A stretch of DNA of 64,000 bases. It comes from Leucobacter tenebrionis (GTDB lineage Bacteria; Actinomycetota; Actinomycetes; Actinomycetales; Microbacteriaceae). A program made the position numbers and the translations under genes. The notes below the pieces were generated by a model. It was given only the letters and a program-made list of their open reading frames with translations. It did not search any database and was not told the origin of the DNA. Positions 15,557-24,371 of this stretch are shown piece after piece. Positions within the stretch are counted from its first letter, which is position 1, and every line of letters begins with the position of its first letter. Location of the stretch: NCBI RefSeq assembly GCF_019884725.1, contig NZ_CP082322.1:1364001-1428000 (forward strand). The letters run 5' to 3'.

Positions 15557-16999
15557 TCAGGTGCCGCGCGTCGCGATCGGATCGATCAACAGGCCTCCGA
15601 GGAGCACGGCCACGATGGATTCGGGATCGCTCAGCGCCCCCGGTTCTCGAGGATCACGGCGCAGGATCACGCCGTCGGCGACAGCGCCCTCGGCGATCCG
15701 CCCCACCGACCCACCCGGCGCACCGTGCGCGCCCGACGCACCAGGCGCACCCGGCACACCCGGCGCACCCGGCGCACCCGGCGCACCCGGCGAACCATCC
15801 GCACCCGGCCCACCCCTTGCGCTCGAGCCCCTCTCCCCGACCCGGGCCAGTAGTTCGGCGCCGCCCCGGGTCGCGGCGACGAGCGCCTCCTCCGGAGAGA
15901 GCCCGGCCTCGACCAGAGCGTCGAACTCGAGCCCGTTGGTGCCGTGCTGATCCGGGGTTCCGTAGTCGGTTCCGAGTGCGATCGCGAGCCCGGCGTCGCG
16001 AGCGCGCAGCACCGCGCGGGGGTGCGCGCCGACCGCTTCGTCAACCCGGGCGCGCAGCGCGGCGGGCAGCACTCCCGCGTCGATCATGCGCTGCACGAGA
16101 CGGTAGATGCGCAGCGTCGGAACGAGCGTCATACCGCGCTCGGCGGCGCGGCGGGCCTGGTCATCGCTCAGGAAGATCCCGTGCTCGATACTCAGCGCAC
16201 CGGCCTCGATCGCGTCGTCGATGGCCGCTCCGCCCCAGGCGTGCACCATCACTCCCGCGCGGGCGCGCTCCGCCCTCCGCACCGCGTCGCGCACCTCGTC
16301 CGCGGTGAACATCGGATCGAGCCCGGCCCCGGCCGGCGACCCCACACCGGCCGTCGCGTACAGCTTCACCCACTCCGCACCCGATTCGAGCACACCCTCG
16401 ACCGCGCGGTCGAGCCCGCCGGCAGCGTCTGCCACGGCACGGTCGATGATGCGGGTCGAGAGCTGCATGCGCGGGCGGCGGGAGCTCGGGATCGCGGCCA
16501 GCGTGCTCGCGTCGAGACCTCCGGCGTCGCGCGCGCTCGTGAACCGCGCCGCGAGCGTCGACGCGAGGCCCCGCTCGGTCGCGGCCAGCGTCTCGGACTC
16601 GGTCATGCGCGCGCGGTCCTCGGCGTCGAACGCGTGCCAGGCAGCGTGCAGGTGGGCGTCGACGAGACCCGGGATCAGCCACAGGTCACCCGCGGGTGCA
16701 GCGGGATCGGCGGGATCGCCGGGATCGCCGGGAAGCGTCTGAAGGGCGAATTCGGCGCCGTTCGCGCGATCCTCCCTGCCCGGCGCGACGGGATCGAGGC
16801 CGTTCGGGCGATCCTCCCCACGCGCGGGGCCTGCGGCGCCCGTGGCACCCTCCGCGAGCCCCTCACCGCCCAGCGAGAACACACCGTCGCTCCAGGAGAC
16901 GCGCGTCGGCGAGGAGAAGCCTCCGCGCTCGTCGAGGATCCGGATCCCGCGCACCGCACCGCCCATCTCCACCTCCGAGTAGGTCACCTCGCCCGCCAT
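15557..16999 (-). CDS. Metal-dependent amidohydrolase with collagen-like insertion
   Basis: 480 residues of the imidazolonepropionase/Xaa-Pro dipeptidase-like amidohydrolase group. Metal-site motifs are present in order: VDAHLHAAWH (HxH), AEWVKLYATAG (Lys for carbamylation), MVHAWGG, SIEHGIFLS and LGTDYGTPDQHG (Asp). The substrate cannot be told. Two insertions interrupt the fold: an N-terminal Gly/Asp/Pro-rich run (about 50-108) and a collagen-like Gly-X-Y run near the C-terminus (about residues 393-425, PGAPGAPGAPGVPGAPG), encoded by 9-bp tandem repeats. The protein appears cytoplasmic, with no signal peptide. It is monocistronic; the gene upstream is divergent. Confidence 0.86.
   Translation of the reverse strand: MAGEVTYSEVEMGGAVRGIRILDERGGFSSPTRVSWSDGVFSLGGEGLAEGATGAAGPARGEDRPNGLDPVAPGREDRANGAEFALQTLPGDPGDPADPAAPAGDLWLIPGLVDAHLHAAWHAFDAEDRARMTESETLAATERGLASTLAARFTSARDAGGLDASTLAAIPSSRRPRMQLSTRIIDRAVADAAGGLDRAVEGVLESGAEWVKLYATAGVGSPAGAGLDPMFTADEVRDAVRRAERARAGVMVHAWGGAAIDDAIEAGALSIEHGIFLSDDQARRAAERGMTLVPTLRIYRLVQRMIDAGVLPAALRARVDEAVGAHPRAVLRARDAGLAIALGTDYGTPDQHGTNGLEFDALVEAGLSPEEALVAATRGGAELLARVGERGSSARGGPGADGSPGAPGAPGAPGVPGAPGASGAHGAPGGSVGRIAEGAVADGVILRRDPREPGALSDPESIVAVLLGGLLIDPIATRGT
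15744..15790. repeat. 9-bp tandem repeat coding for Gly-X-Y units
   Basis: Several near-identical copies of CCCGGCGCA lie head to tail inside the amidohydrolase gene. The period is a multiple of three, so copy-number change keeps the frame and would alter the length of the collagen-like insertion. Confidence 0.85.
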
Positions 17000-17013
17000 C
17001 CACGGTAGCCGCC

Positions 17014-17068
17014 GAGAGGCTGATTTCGCACGCTCCGGGGCCGTAGAACCTGCGGAACCTGCCTCTCG
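17014..17068. repeat. Inverted repeat in a divergent promoter region
   Basis: CGAGAGGCTGATTTCGCA on the left is matched imperfectly by TGCGG-n5-GCCTCTCG on the right. Its left arm is 16/19 identical to the right arm (as complement) of the palindrome at 58179-58234, so the two belong to one family. Confidence 0.65.
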
Positions 17069-17101
17069 ACGGGGTCACGGCTGACGGATCCCGCGGTCGA
17101 T

Positions 17102-17107
17102 TAGACT
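17102..17107 (+). promoter_or_regulatory. -10 box (TAGACT) of a leaderless transcript
   Basis: TAGACT fits TANNNT and ends six bases before the GTG at 17114. That spacing puts transcription start at the start codon. The same geometry recurs at 29803, 42295, 56771 and 58373. Confidence 0.6.
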
Positions 17108-17113
17108 GTTGCG

Positions 17114-17479
17114 GTGACCAGCGTTTCCGAAGTTCAGCCCGCCCGCACGTCCGCGATCCTGCAGCTCGTACGAGGCCTCTTCCATCTCGTCGCCGTCGTC
17201 TCGGTGTCGGTGTGGGGGTTCGTCGCCTGGCCGCTGCCGTTCCCGGGTCTGCTCACGGGCTTCGGGTTCCTGGTGCTGTCGGTGCTGCTGTGGGCGCTCT
17301 TCCTGTCGCCGCGGCCCGTGCTGCGCACCGACCGTTTCGCGCAGGCCCTGTTCGAGCTGCTGCTGCTCGCGGCGGCGGTCGCCGCGCTGCTCGCGCTCGG
17401 CGTGATCTGGATCGTCCCCGCGGTCTACGGCGTCGCGGGCGCGGTCGTCGGCTTCATCGCGTCGACGCGCGGGGCCTGA
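17114..17479 (+). CDS. YrdB/DUF2568-family membrane protein
   Basis: 121 residues with four transmembrane helices (LFHLVAVVSVSVWGFVAW; GLLTGFGFLVLSVLLWALF; ALFELLLLAAAVAALLALG; WIVPAVYGVAGAVVGFIA). The pattern SVWGFVAWPLPFPGL and LWALFLSPRPVLR fits the DUF2568 (PF10823) family. The function is unknown. The GTG start directly follows a TANNNT box, which implies leaderless translation. It is a single gene, divergent from the amidohydrolase and convergent with a LacI regulator. Confidence 0.85.
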   Translation: MTSVSEVQPARTSAILQLVRGLFHLVAVVSVSVWGFVAWPLPFPGLLTGFGFLVLSVLLWALFLSPRPVLRTDRFAQALFELLLLAAAVAALLALGVIWIVPAVYGVAGAVVGFIASTRGA

Positions 17480-17581
17480 TCCCGAGCCATCCCGCGAGGT
17501 GATCCCGCGGTCGTCGGCGACCCGCCAGCCGGCGCCGACCTCCGCAGAATGGCGCGTGGGCAGCTCCCCGGCCCCGGGCAC

Positions 17582-18550
17582 TCAACTCAGAAGGCGGGCG
17601 TGGTGCACGACGCGCTCGCCCGGCTCGGCCTCCCCGGAGATCACCCGCAGCAGCAGACGTGCCGCGGATCGCCCGTAGTCGCGGGCGCGGAGATCGATGC
17701 CGAGCACTCCGACCGAGCCCGGTTCGGCGGCCATCGTCGCGAGGATCGGCCGCGGTGTTCGGGCGGATCGCGTTTCGCCCCACAAGGCGCGCGCTCGCAT
17801 CGCGAGACCCTGCCCCACCCAAACGATCGAGTCGGCACCGGCAGCGGCGAGGTCTTCGAGCACGCTCCGGATCGCCTCGTCTTCAGGCGTGACGGGGAGC
17901 CGGCGCAGCACCGACTCGATCCCTCGGGCAGCGCACCACGACCGATAGCCGTCGACTACGTGCGTGGCCCAGAGGGGCTCCCGCTCGGGCTCGAGCGCGA
18001 CAAGCGCGGGCGCCGCGCTGCCCGCCGAACCGAGCGTGTCGAGCACCTCCCGCACAAGCCCCTCGTGGTCGGCCGCGATCCAGGCCGAGACACGCTCGCG
18101 GTCCGGCCCCTCGTAGTCGCCCACCGAGACGATCGGCACCGGGCCGACGCGTGCGATCGCCTCGCCGAAGCTGCTCGGCGCCGGGTCGAGCGCGAGAAGC
18201 CCGTCGACGGAGGGACGCCGGCCGGCCCGCGGCGCCGCGGTGTCCGCGAGCAACAGGAGATCGTTGCCGGTCTCGGCGGCAACGTCGGCGGCGCCGAAGG
18301 CGAACTCCATGTAGAAGGAGAGCTCCCGGACATCGGCGGGAATGTGCAGGCCGATCGCGCCGTGAGAGCCACCACGGAGCCGCTGCGCGGCCCGATTGGA
18401 GACGTACCCCATGGCCTCGGCCTGGGCGAGGACCCGCTCTCGGGTGGCCGCGGACACCCGACCCCGACCGTGCAGCGCTGAGGAGACAGCCGTCTTCGAT
18501 ATGCCGAGCGCCTGCGCGATGTCGACGATCGTCACAGTTGAACCGGTCAT
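17582..18550 (-). CDS. LacI-family transcriptional regulator
   Basis: 322 residues. The N-terminal helix-turn-helix reads VTIVDIAQALGISKTAVSSAL with the hinge helix VSNRAAQRLRGG; a periplasmic-binding-protein-like ligand domain follows. Such regulators bind as dimers to GGGAACGTTCCC-like palindromes. One lies 64 bases upstream of this gene, in front of the divergent MFS/amidohydrolase operon, so this is probably the local repressor. The inducer is unknown and may be the substrate of the amidohydrolase. Confidence 0.93.
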   Translation of the reverse strand: MTGSTVTIVDIAQALGISKTAVSSALHGRGRVSAATRERVLAQAEAMGYVSNRAAQRLRGGSHGAIGLHIPADVRELSFYMEFAFGAADVAAETGNDLLLLADTAAPRAGRRPSVDGLLALDPAPSSFGEAIARVGPVPIVSVGDYEGPDRERVSAWIAADHEGLVREVLDTLGSAGSAAPALVALEPEREPLWATHVVDGYRSWCAARGIESVLRRLPVTPEDEAIRSVLEDLAAAGADSIVWVGQGLAMRARALWGETRSARTPRPILATMAAEPGSVGVLGIDLRARDYGRSAARLLLRVISGEAEPGERVVHHARLLS

Positions 18551-18613
18551 AGGACTCAGTCTAGGCCGGGATCAGGGGTACTATTCCTCGTTCTATGGGC
18601 TATGCTGGCCGCG

Positions 18614-18633
18614 ATGCGGGAACGTTCCCGCAT
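18614..18633. promoter_or_regulatory. LacI-type operator
   Basis: ATGCGGGAACGTTCCCGCAT is a perfect 20-bp palindrome with the central CG that LacI-family proteins prefer. It lies just after a possible -10 (TATGCT, 18601-18606) for the MFS operon, where bound repressor would block initiation. It is also positioned to control the divergent lacI-type gene. Confidence 0.85.
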
Positions 18634-18739
18634 TGCGGACGCGCGACCAGCACAACCCGCAGGAGGCGGAGGAATTTTGCTCCCGAAGCCACTCCCGTCC
18701 CCGACCAGCACGATCCCCCCACCCGACAAAGGAGTCTCC

Positions 18740-19999
18740 GTGACCTCATCCCAAGCCCCCGCCCCTTCGGGCCTCGCCTCCCTGACCTCGAAGGTGGTGC
18801 TCGGATTCATAGGCACCTGGGTCATCGCGCTTATGGCGGCCAACCTCGTTCCAGTGCTCATCGCGGCGATGCGGCAGGATCTCGGCGTGGACATCGGCAC
18901 CGCCGGAGCGCTCGCCACCGGCATGACCGCCGGCTCAGCTCTGGCGATGTTCGTCACCAATCGGTTCGTGGCCCGCGCCGACCGTCCACGGCTGGGCCGC
19001 GTCGGCCTCGTGCTCATGGTGGTCGGCTACGGCGTGCCCGCGATCTGGCTCGCCACACCGACGGTCATGGGCGGCCTGATCCTCGGCGGGATCGGCGCCG
19101 GCATCATGATCGCCACGGGCACGGCGGCAGCGTCCTCCACGCGCAACCCGGACCGCACGGTCGCGACCATCATGATCATCAACCGCGTGGGCGCGACGGC
19201 GCTCCTCGCGATCGCCCCGATCTTCCACAACGACCTGCGGACGGTACTCATCGTCATCGCGTCGCTCGGCGTCTTCGGCCTCATCTTCGCCGGCGGCCTC
19301 CCCAATCTTCCCGCGAATCGCGTTCCCAGCGCCGAGACCGCCGCGAACGCTTCAGGAGCTCCGAGCGCCGCGATCCGTGGCACCATCACCGCGACCGCCG
19401 TGGTACTCGCCATCTCGATGGCGCTGTGGTCACTCACCGAGGACATGGTCTACTCGATGACCAGCGTGCTCGCGCAGCAGTCCGGCCTCTCCCCCGAGGT
19501 ATCGGGCATGCTGCTCGCCGGTAAAGTGGGCGGCGGCCTCGTCGGCGCGCTCGTCGCTCCCCTGCTGCTGCGCTGGCTGGGCCGCAGCTGGTCCCTCGTC
19601 GCGCTGATCCTCATCAGCACCGCGACCAAGTTCATCATGATCACGAGCGCATCTGCCGCTGCCTACAGCGTCTCGATCATCATCTGGGGCACAGCCTACG
19701 GAGCACTGCTCGTGCTCGTCACGGGCCTCGCCGCTGTCATGGACGTCACCGGTCGCACGGGCGTGCTCGTCTTCGGCTTTTATATCGTCGGGGTGGCGTT
19801 CGGTCCCCTCATCGGCGGGCAGTTCATCGGCGTGCTCGCCCCGCTGCAGTACGCGCTGCTGGTCACCGTGCCGAGTGCGCTGTTCGGGATCGCACTGTTC
19901 GTGATCGCCCGCAGCCGGCGCAAGTACGAGAGCGGCAACACCACCGCCGTGGTCGTGCTGCCCGAGACCGATGCCGAGCACGAGGAGGCACGGGCATGA
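18740..19999 (+). CDS. MFS transporter
   Basis: 419 residues with about 12 predicted membrane helices. The first begins VVLGFIGTWVIALMAANLVPVLIAAM. The helix 2-3 loop has NRFVARADRPRLGRVGLVL, a variant of the MFS motif A. GTG at 18740 was chosen because AAAGGAG lies six bases upstream; longer upstream starts lack a site and would add an unlikely tail. It shares an operon with the amidohydrolase, whose ATG overlaps its stop codon (ATGA). It may import the amidohydrolase substrate or export a product. Confidence 0.92.
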   Translation: MTSSQAPAPSGLASLTSKVVLGFIGTWVIALMAANLVPVLIAAMRQDLGVDIGTAGALATGMTAGSALAMFVTNRFVARADRPRLGRVGLVLMVVGYGVPAIWLATPTVMGGLILGGIGAGIMIATGTAAASSTRNPDRTVATIMIINRVGATALLAIAPIFHNDLRTVLIVIASLGVFGLIFAGGLPNLPANRVPSAETAANASGAPSAAIRGTITATAVVLAISMALWSLTEDMVYSMTSVLAQQSGLSPEVSGMLLAGKVGGGLVGALVAPLLLRWLGRSWSLVALILISTATKFIMITSASAAAYSVSIIIWGTAYGALLVLVTGLAAVMDVTGRTGVLVFGFYIVGVAFGPLIGGQFIGVLAPLQYALLVTVPSALFGIALFVIARSRRKYESGNTTAVVVLPETDAEHEEARA

Positions 20000-21633
20000 G
20001 CGCGCGCGAGGCGGCCGACCTGGTCGTGCACGCCGCGAGGATCCGCACCTTCGCATCAGAGCCCGGCAGCATCGCCTCACCCGCCGACGCACCCGAAGCG
20101 GTGGCGGTACGCGACGGACGGATCGTAGCCGTCGGCTCTCGCGAAGAGATCGCCGAGCTGATCGGACCCGGCACCCGGGTCGAGGAGCACGCGGGAGCCA
20201 CCGTGATGCCGGGTCTCATCGACGGGCACACGCACGTCGTGCTCGGGCTCGAGCTCACCCGCGGCGAGCAGCTCACGGACCTGACGCTCGACGAAGTGCG
20301 GAGCCGGCTCTCGGAAGCCGCTCGCAACGCCGGGCCGGGCGAGTGGATCATCGGATGGGGCGTGGACCCCAACATCTTCACCGAGAGCGGATTCACCGGC
20401 CGGATCTTCGACGACGCGACGGCGGGGCACCCTGCGTTCCTCCGCATGCGCGATGCGCACTCGGCCGTGGTGAACAGCGCGGGCATCGCGGCCGTCGGCC
20501 TCACCGGAGCCGAGCGGTTCCCCGACGAGTCCGAGATCGGCGTCGACACCGAAGGCCGCCCGACCGGCTACCTGCTGGAACTCGCGGCGATCGACCTCGT
20601 GCTCGGCCGCATGCCCGCCGAGTCGATCGAGGTCCGCGCGCAGCGACTGTCGCGGCTGCTCGACGGTATGGCCGCCGCGGGGATCACCTCGACGCACGTG
20701 ATGGACTTCCACCCGTGGAGTCGGGAGCTCCTCGAGTTACTCGAGGGACGGGGCGACCTGCCGGTGCGCCTCCGCTTCTCTCCCATGGTGCCGCCCGGCT
20801 CCGATGAGGAAGCGCTCGCCGAGATCGCCGCGCTCCAGGGCCTCGCGGGTCGCCGCTGGCGAGTCGAGGGGGTGAAGTTCATGATCGACGGCACCGTGGA
20901 CAACGGCTCGGCCTGGCTCGAGCACCCCGACTGCTACGGGCAGGGCACCCGCTCGATCTGGACCGACCCCGAGACCTACCGCCGTGCACTGCGGTTCTTC
21001 GCCGAGCGGGGTGTGCCCACCGCGACCCACGCGATCGGCGACCGGGGCGTGGCGTTCGTGCTCGACTCGATCGAGTCGCTCGGCGACGTCGCCTCGCTCG
21101 CGCCCCACCGGATCGAGCACATCGAGACGATCCCGGATGACACGCTCGAGCGCTTCGTCGCCCTCGGGGTGGCTGCGAGCATGCAGCCGATCCACGGGGT
21201 GCGCCACACGCTCGCGGACCGCTCAGACAACTGGTCCGTTCGGCTCGGTGAGGAGCGCGCCGCGCGGGGCTGGCGCGCGGGCGATCTGCGGCGCTCCGGC
21301 GCGATCGTCGCACTCGGCAGCGACTGGCCGGTGACCCCGTTCGACCCGCGCGCGATGATGGCCGAGACCGTGCTGCGCCGCCCGCTGGCCCGACCGGAGC
21401 TCGCGCCGGTGCAGCCCGAGCAGGCGCTGACGATCACCGAGGCCCTCGAGGGGTACACGACGCACGCGGCGCGGGCGGCGGGCCTCTCGGACGAGGGCGT
21501 GATCCGCCCGGGCGCGCGAGCCGCGTTCACGGTGTTCGCGAACGATCCGCTCTCGATGTCTGCCGAGGAGCTCGCCGCGGCCGAGATCGTCGCCACCTAC
21601 GTGGACGGCGCACGCGTCGCGGTCTCCGCTTAG
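19996..21633 (+). CDS. Amidohydrolase of the YtcJ / NfdA type (Amidohydro_3)
   Basis: 545 residues. The N-terminal small domain includes AVAVRDGRIVAVG; the HxH metal motif is in MPGLIDGHTHV. Other signature pieces are FLRMRDAHSAVVNSAGI, EGVKFMIDGTVDNGSAW (Lys position), ATHAIGDRGV, HRIEHIETI, SMQPIHGV and ALGSDWPVTPFDP (Asp). This is the PF07969 group that includes N-substituted formamide deformylase. It probably hydrolyses a C-N bond in a small amide or cyclic compound in the cytoplasm. The LacI operator and MFS gene upstream point to an inducible catabolic unit of transporter plus hydrolase. Confidence 0.9.
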   Translation: MSAREAADLVVHAARIRTFASEPGSIASPADAPEAVAVRDGRIVAVGSREEIAELIGPGTRVEEHAGATVMPGLIDGHTHVVLGLELTRGEQLTDLTLDEVRSRLSEAARNAGPGEWIIGWGVDPNIFTESGFTGRIFDDATAGHPAFLRMRDAHSAVVNSAGIAAVGLTGAERFPDESEIGVDTEGRPTGYLLELAAIDLVLGRMPAESIEVRAQRLSRLLDGMAAAGITSTHVMDFHPWSRELLELLEGRGDLPVRLRFSPMVPPGSDEEALAEIAALQGLAGRRWRVEGVKFMIDGTVDNGSAWLEHPDCYGQGTRSIWTDPETYRRALRFFAERGVPTATHAIGDRGVAFVLDSIESLGDVASLAPHRIEHIETIPDDTLERFVALGVAASMQPIHGVRHTLADRSDNWSVRLGEERAARGWRAGDLRRSGAIVALGSDWPVTPFDPRAMMAETVLRRPLARPELAPVQPEQALTITEALEGYTTHAARAAGLSDEGVIRPGARAAFTVFANDPLSMSAEELAAAEIVATYVDGARVAVSA

Positions 21634-21687
21634 GCCCGCGGACAGGCGTTCTGCTGCGAGCCCGCCGAGAAAGCCCCTGTCGCCGAG

Positions 21688-21768
21688 CGAGCGGACCCCC
21701 TATGCCGCGAGTGTGCCCCCTGTTCCACTGCACGGACGGGGGCCGCTCGCGGCGCAGGGGTCCACTCG
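21688..21768. repeat. Compound inverted repeat downstream of the amidohydrolase
   Basis: The left arm begins CGAGCGGACCCCC and ends CCGCGAG; the right arm begins CTCGCGGCGCAGGGG and ends TCCACTCG. The arms pair over most of 23 bases, and an inner CCCCC / GGGGG pair adds a second stem. It starts with CGAG and ends with CTCG, like several other palindromes here. It separates two plus-strand genes. Confidence 0.75.
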
Positions 21769-21806
21769 CGCGGAATACGAAAACCCGCCGGCAGGTTGAG
21801 ACTTCC

Positions 21807-22910
21807 GTGCCTTACTCCTCCCCCGCCCCAGGCTCCGCCCCCGCCAACCCGCGGCGCACCGTCGCCGGTGCGACCCCCGAACAGCTGGTCCTCGGCCTCG
21901 ACACCTTCGGCGACGTCACCCGCACTCCCGACGGCGACCCCGTACACCACGCACAGGTGATCCGCGACGTGGTCGAGCAGGCCGCGCTCGCCGACCGCCT
22001 CGGCGTCGACGCGATCACCCTCGGCGAGCACCACCGAGACGACTTCGCGCTCAGCAGCCCCGAGATCGCCCTCGCCGCTATCGCGAGCCGCACCGAGCGG
22101 ATCCTGCTCGGCACCGGTGTCACCGTGCTGTCGAGCGACGATCCTGTGCGGGTCTACGAGCGCTTCGCGACGCTCGACGCCGTGAGCTCGGGGCGAGCCG
22201 AGGTGATCCTGGGCCGCGGCTCCTTCACCGAGTCGTTCCCGCTCTTCGGCTACCGGCTCGAGGACTACGACGCCCTGTTCAGCGAGAAGCTCGACCTCTT
22301 CGCGAAGCTGCGCGGCGAGGGCCCGGTGACCTGGTCGGGCGCCCACCGCAGTCCGCTCGTCGAGCAGGAGGTCTTCCCGAAGACCGAACAGCCCGACGGC
22401 GTGAACGCCTGGATCGGCGTCGGCGGGAGTCCGCACTCCGTGCTGCGCACCGTGCAGGTGGGCATCCCGATGATGCTCGCGATCATCGGCGGGGATCCCG
22501 AGCGCTTCGTGCCCTTCGCGAACCTCTACCGCCAGGCCCAGGACGAGCTGGGGCGGGATCCGATGCCGCTCGGCGTCCACTCTCCCGGACACGTCGCCGC
22601 GACCGATGCGGAGGCCCGGGAGCAACTGTGGCCGCACTTCGAGGCGAACCGCAACCGCATCGGCGCCGAGCGCGGCTGGCCGGCGACGACGCGCGCCGAG
22701 TTCGAGCGCGAGGCGGATGCGGGATCGCTGTACGTGGGCTCGCCCGAAACGGTGGCGCAGCGGATCGCCCGCACCGTGCGACTGCTCGGCGCCGACCGCT
22801 TCGACATCAAGTACGCCAACGGCACGATGCCGCACGAGCTGCTGTGCGAGAGCATCGAGCTCTACGGGCGCGAGGTGATCCCGCGCGTACGCGAGCTGCT
22901 CGCGGCGTGA
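21807..22910 (+). CDS. LLM-class flavin-dependent oxidoreductase (luciferase-like)
   Basis: About 367 residues. Hallmarks of the bacterial luciferase-like TIM barrel are present: QLVLGLDTFGDV, ADRLGVDAITLGEHH, RTERILLGTGVTVLSSDDPVRVYERFATLDAVSSGRAEVILGRGS (here spanning about residues 95-140) and a C-terminal YVGSPETVAQRI. These enzymes use FMNH2 or F420H2 to oxidise or reduce small molecules; the substrate is unknown. GTG at 21807 was chosen because the earlier sequence lies within a palindrome. It is monocistronic, ending at a convergent region with two large palindromes. Confidence 0.9.
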   Translation: MPYSSPAPGSAPANPRRTVAGATPEQLVLGLDTFGDVTRTPDGDPVHHAQVIRDVVEQAALADRLGVDAITLGEHHRDDFALSSPEIALAAIASRTERILLGTGVTVLSSDDPVRVYERFATLDAVSSGRAEVILGRGSFTESFPLFGYRLEDYDALFSEKLDLFAKLRGEGPVTWSGAHRSPLVEQEVFPKTEQPDGVNAWIGVGGSPHSVLRTVQVGIPMMLAIIGGDPERFVPFANLYRQAQDELGRDPMPLGVHSPGHVAATDAEAREQLWPHFEANRNRIGAERGWPATTRAEFEREADAGSLYVGSPETVAQRIARTVRLLGADRFDIKYANGTMPHELLCESIELYGREVIPRVRELLAA

Positions 22911-22934
22911 GCCGATCCCCGCACCCGTTCCCGG

Positions 22935-22997
22935 GAACGGGGAGTCCCAAAACGTCGTGACCGCCGTGGGGAATTCGACATTTGGGGACTCGCGTTC
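22935..22997. repeat. Imperfect inverted repeat, convergent region
   Basis: GAACGGGGAGTCCC and GGGACTCGCGTTC pair with few mismatches; CAAAACGTCG / CGACATTTG extend the stem. It lies 24 bases after the LLM oxidoreductase stop codon. Confidence 0.75.
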
Positions 22998-23110
22998 CGA
23001 CCGAGTACGCGACGCCGCCCACGGCCGTCGGTCACCCGCCAGCCGCCAGCGGCCACCGCCTACCGCCGCCGCCTACTGCCGCCGATCACCCGTGCGCACA
23101 CTCCTTCACG

Positions 23111-23172
23111 CACCGATCTACCCTGCAGCACACCGAATCAGCGAAATCGGTGTGCTACTGGGTAGATCGGTG
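23111..23172. repeat. Palindrome of the CACCGATCT family, copy 1
   Basis: The outer arms CACCGATCTACCC / GGGTAGATCGGTG and inner arms AGCACACCGA / TCGGTGTGCT are perfect, with small bulges between. Copy 2 at 30956-31017 shares the outer and inner arms. The interval 22911-23257 (347 bases) between convergent genes holds this and the previous palindrome, with no gene seen. Confidence 0.95.
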
Positions 23173-23257
23173 CTGTTTGGCCGGCGACAACCCGCAGGCA
23201 GACCCCGCAGGTAGACCCCGCAAGCAGAGCCCCCAGCAGTACAGCCCCCAAGCACCC

Positions 23258-24322
23258 TCAAGCGACGAGCGTGCGCCACTCCCCCGTCTCGGCCTCGGTG
23301 GGCATTCCGTCGAGCACGCGCATCGTGCGTGCGTCGGGGTCGGTGAGCACCGTGGCGAGGGTCGCCCACCGCTCCCCGTACGACTTCGACATGTCGGCGC
23401 GGCAGGTGAGCGGGGGCTCGCCCTCGCCCGAGAGCAGTACGCGCACCATCTCGTCGGCGGCGTCCGGCAGACCCGACGCCAGGCGCTCGCGCACGAGGGC
23501 GAGGCGCGCTGACGAGTCGGGTTCGTAGATCTCCGACTTCTGAGCGGCGAGCGGGCTCTCGTGCTGGAAGTGGTTGGTGCGCTGCACCGAACCGTTCATC
23601 TCCTCGATCGGGAAGACCCCCGCCGGGCTCATCTCGACCGACACGGCCCGCGAGGCGTCGAGCATCGTGAACGCCGACGACGACGCCACGGGCGCCTCGC
23701 GGATCAGCTCGATCGCCTCGTCGACGGAGCGGCATTCCGAGAGCACCACGCTCGAGAGCACGTGCATGGGTACCCCGTCGGGGCCGTCCTCGCGGTGGCC
23801 GAGGATGTTGAAGTGCAGCGCCAGCCCGGCCTCGTTGACGCCGATCTTCGAGACGATGCCCTGCTCGGTGAGCCCGACGTAGCGCAGGCCCGGCCCGGTC
23901 ACGGCGTGCGTGTGCCAGAAGGGATCGAGTTCGATGTGCCAGTCCCAGGTCTGCACGCCGAGGCGATGCCCGCCCACCTGCGCCGTCAGCGTCGAGCACT
24001 CGCTCGCGCCGCGCCCGCCGAGCGCGATGATCTCGGTGCGGGCGTTGAGCGCGACCACCTGGGCGAGCTCGATCCCGGCGCCCTCGGCGATCCCGGCGAA
24101 CTCCTCGAGCAGCGCCGGTCGCCATGCCGAGAGCGCCGCGATGACGCGCTCAGCCCCCTCGCGCTCGGTGGCCTCGCTCACGCCGAGCACGCGGAACAGC
24201 TCCGCGTACTTGGCGTAGGCCGCGGGAAGCGTCGCGCGCAGGGCGGTGCCGCGGCTCAGCCCCAGCTCGCGGTGCGTGGCGCCCGAGACGTCGATGTGGA
24301 GGCGTTCGGGTGTGGTGGTCAT
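23258..24322 (-). CDS. C45-family peptidase / acyl-transferase-like hydrolase
   Basis: 354 residues, related to acyl-CoA:6-aminopenicillanate acyltransferase (PF03417). This Ntn-hydrolase family matures by self-cleavage before a Cys that becomes the N-terminal nucleophile; here the likely residue is the Cys in GRGASECSTLTA (about residue 108). Supporting features are ALNARTEI just before it, LGVQTWDWHIE after it, and GVNEAGLALHFNILGH further on. Family members cleave or make amide bonds of N-acyl amino acids, peptides or beta-lactams. It is the last gene of the peptide transporter operon, 49 bases after an ATPase gene, which suggests intracellular cleavage of the imported compound. Confidence 0.88.
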   Translation of the reverse strand: MTTTPERLHIDVSGATHRELGLSRGTALRATLPAAYAKYAELFRVLGVSEATEREGAERVIAALSAWRPALLEEFAGIAEGAGIELAQVVALNARTEIIALGGRGASECSTLTAQVGGHRLGVQTWDWHIELDPFWHTHAVTGPGLRYVGLTEQGIVSKIGVNEAGLALHFNILGHREDGPDGVPMHVLSSVVLSECRSVDEAIELIREAPVASSSAFTMLDASRAVSVEMSPAGVFPIEEMNGSVQRTNHFQHESPLAAQKSEIYEPDSSARLALVRERLASGLPDAADEMVRVLLSGEGEPPLTCRADMSKSYGERWATLATVLTDPDARTMRVLDGMPTEAETGEWRTLVA

Positions 24323-24371
24323 GTCGGTTCCTTCGTGATGGATTCGGGATCGGGATCGGGCTTCGACGGGC

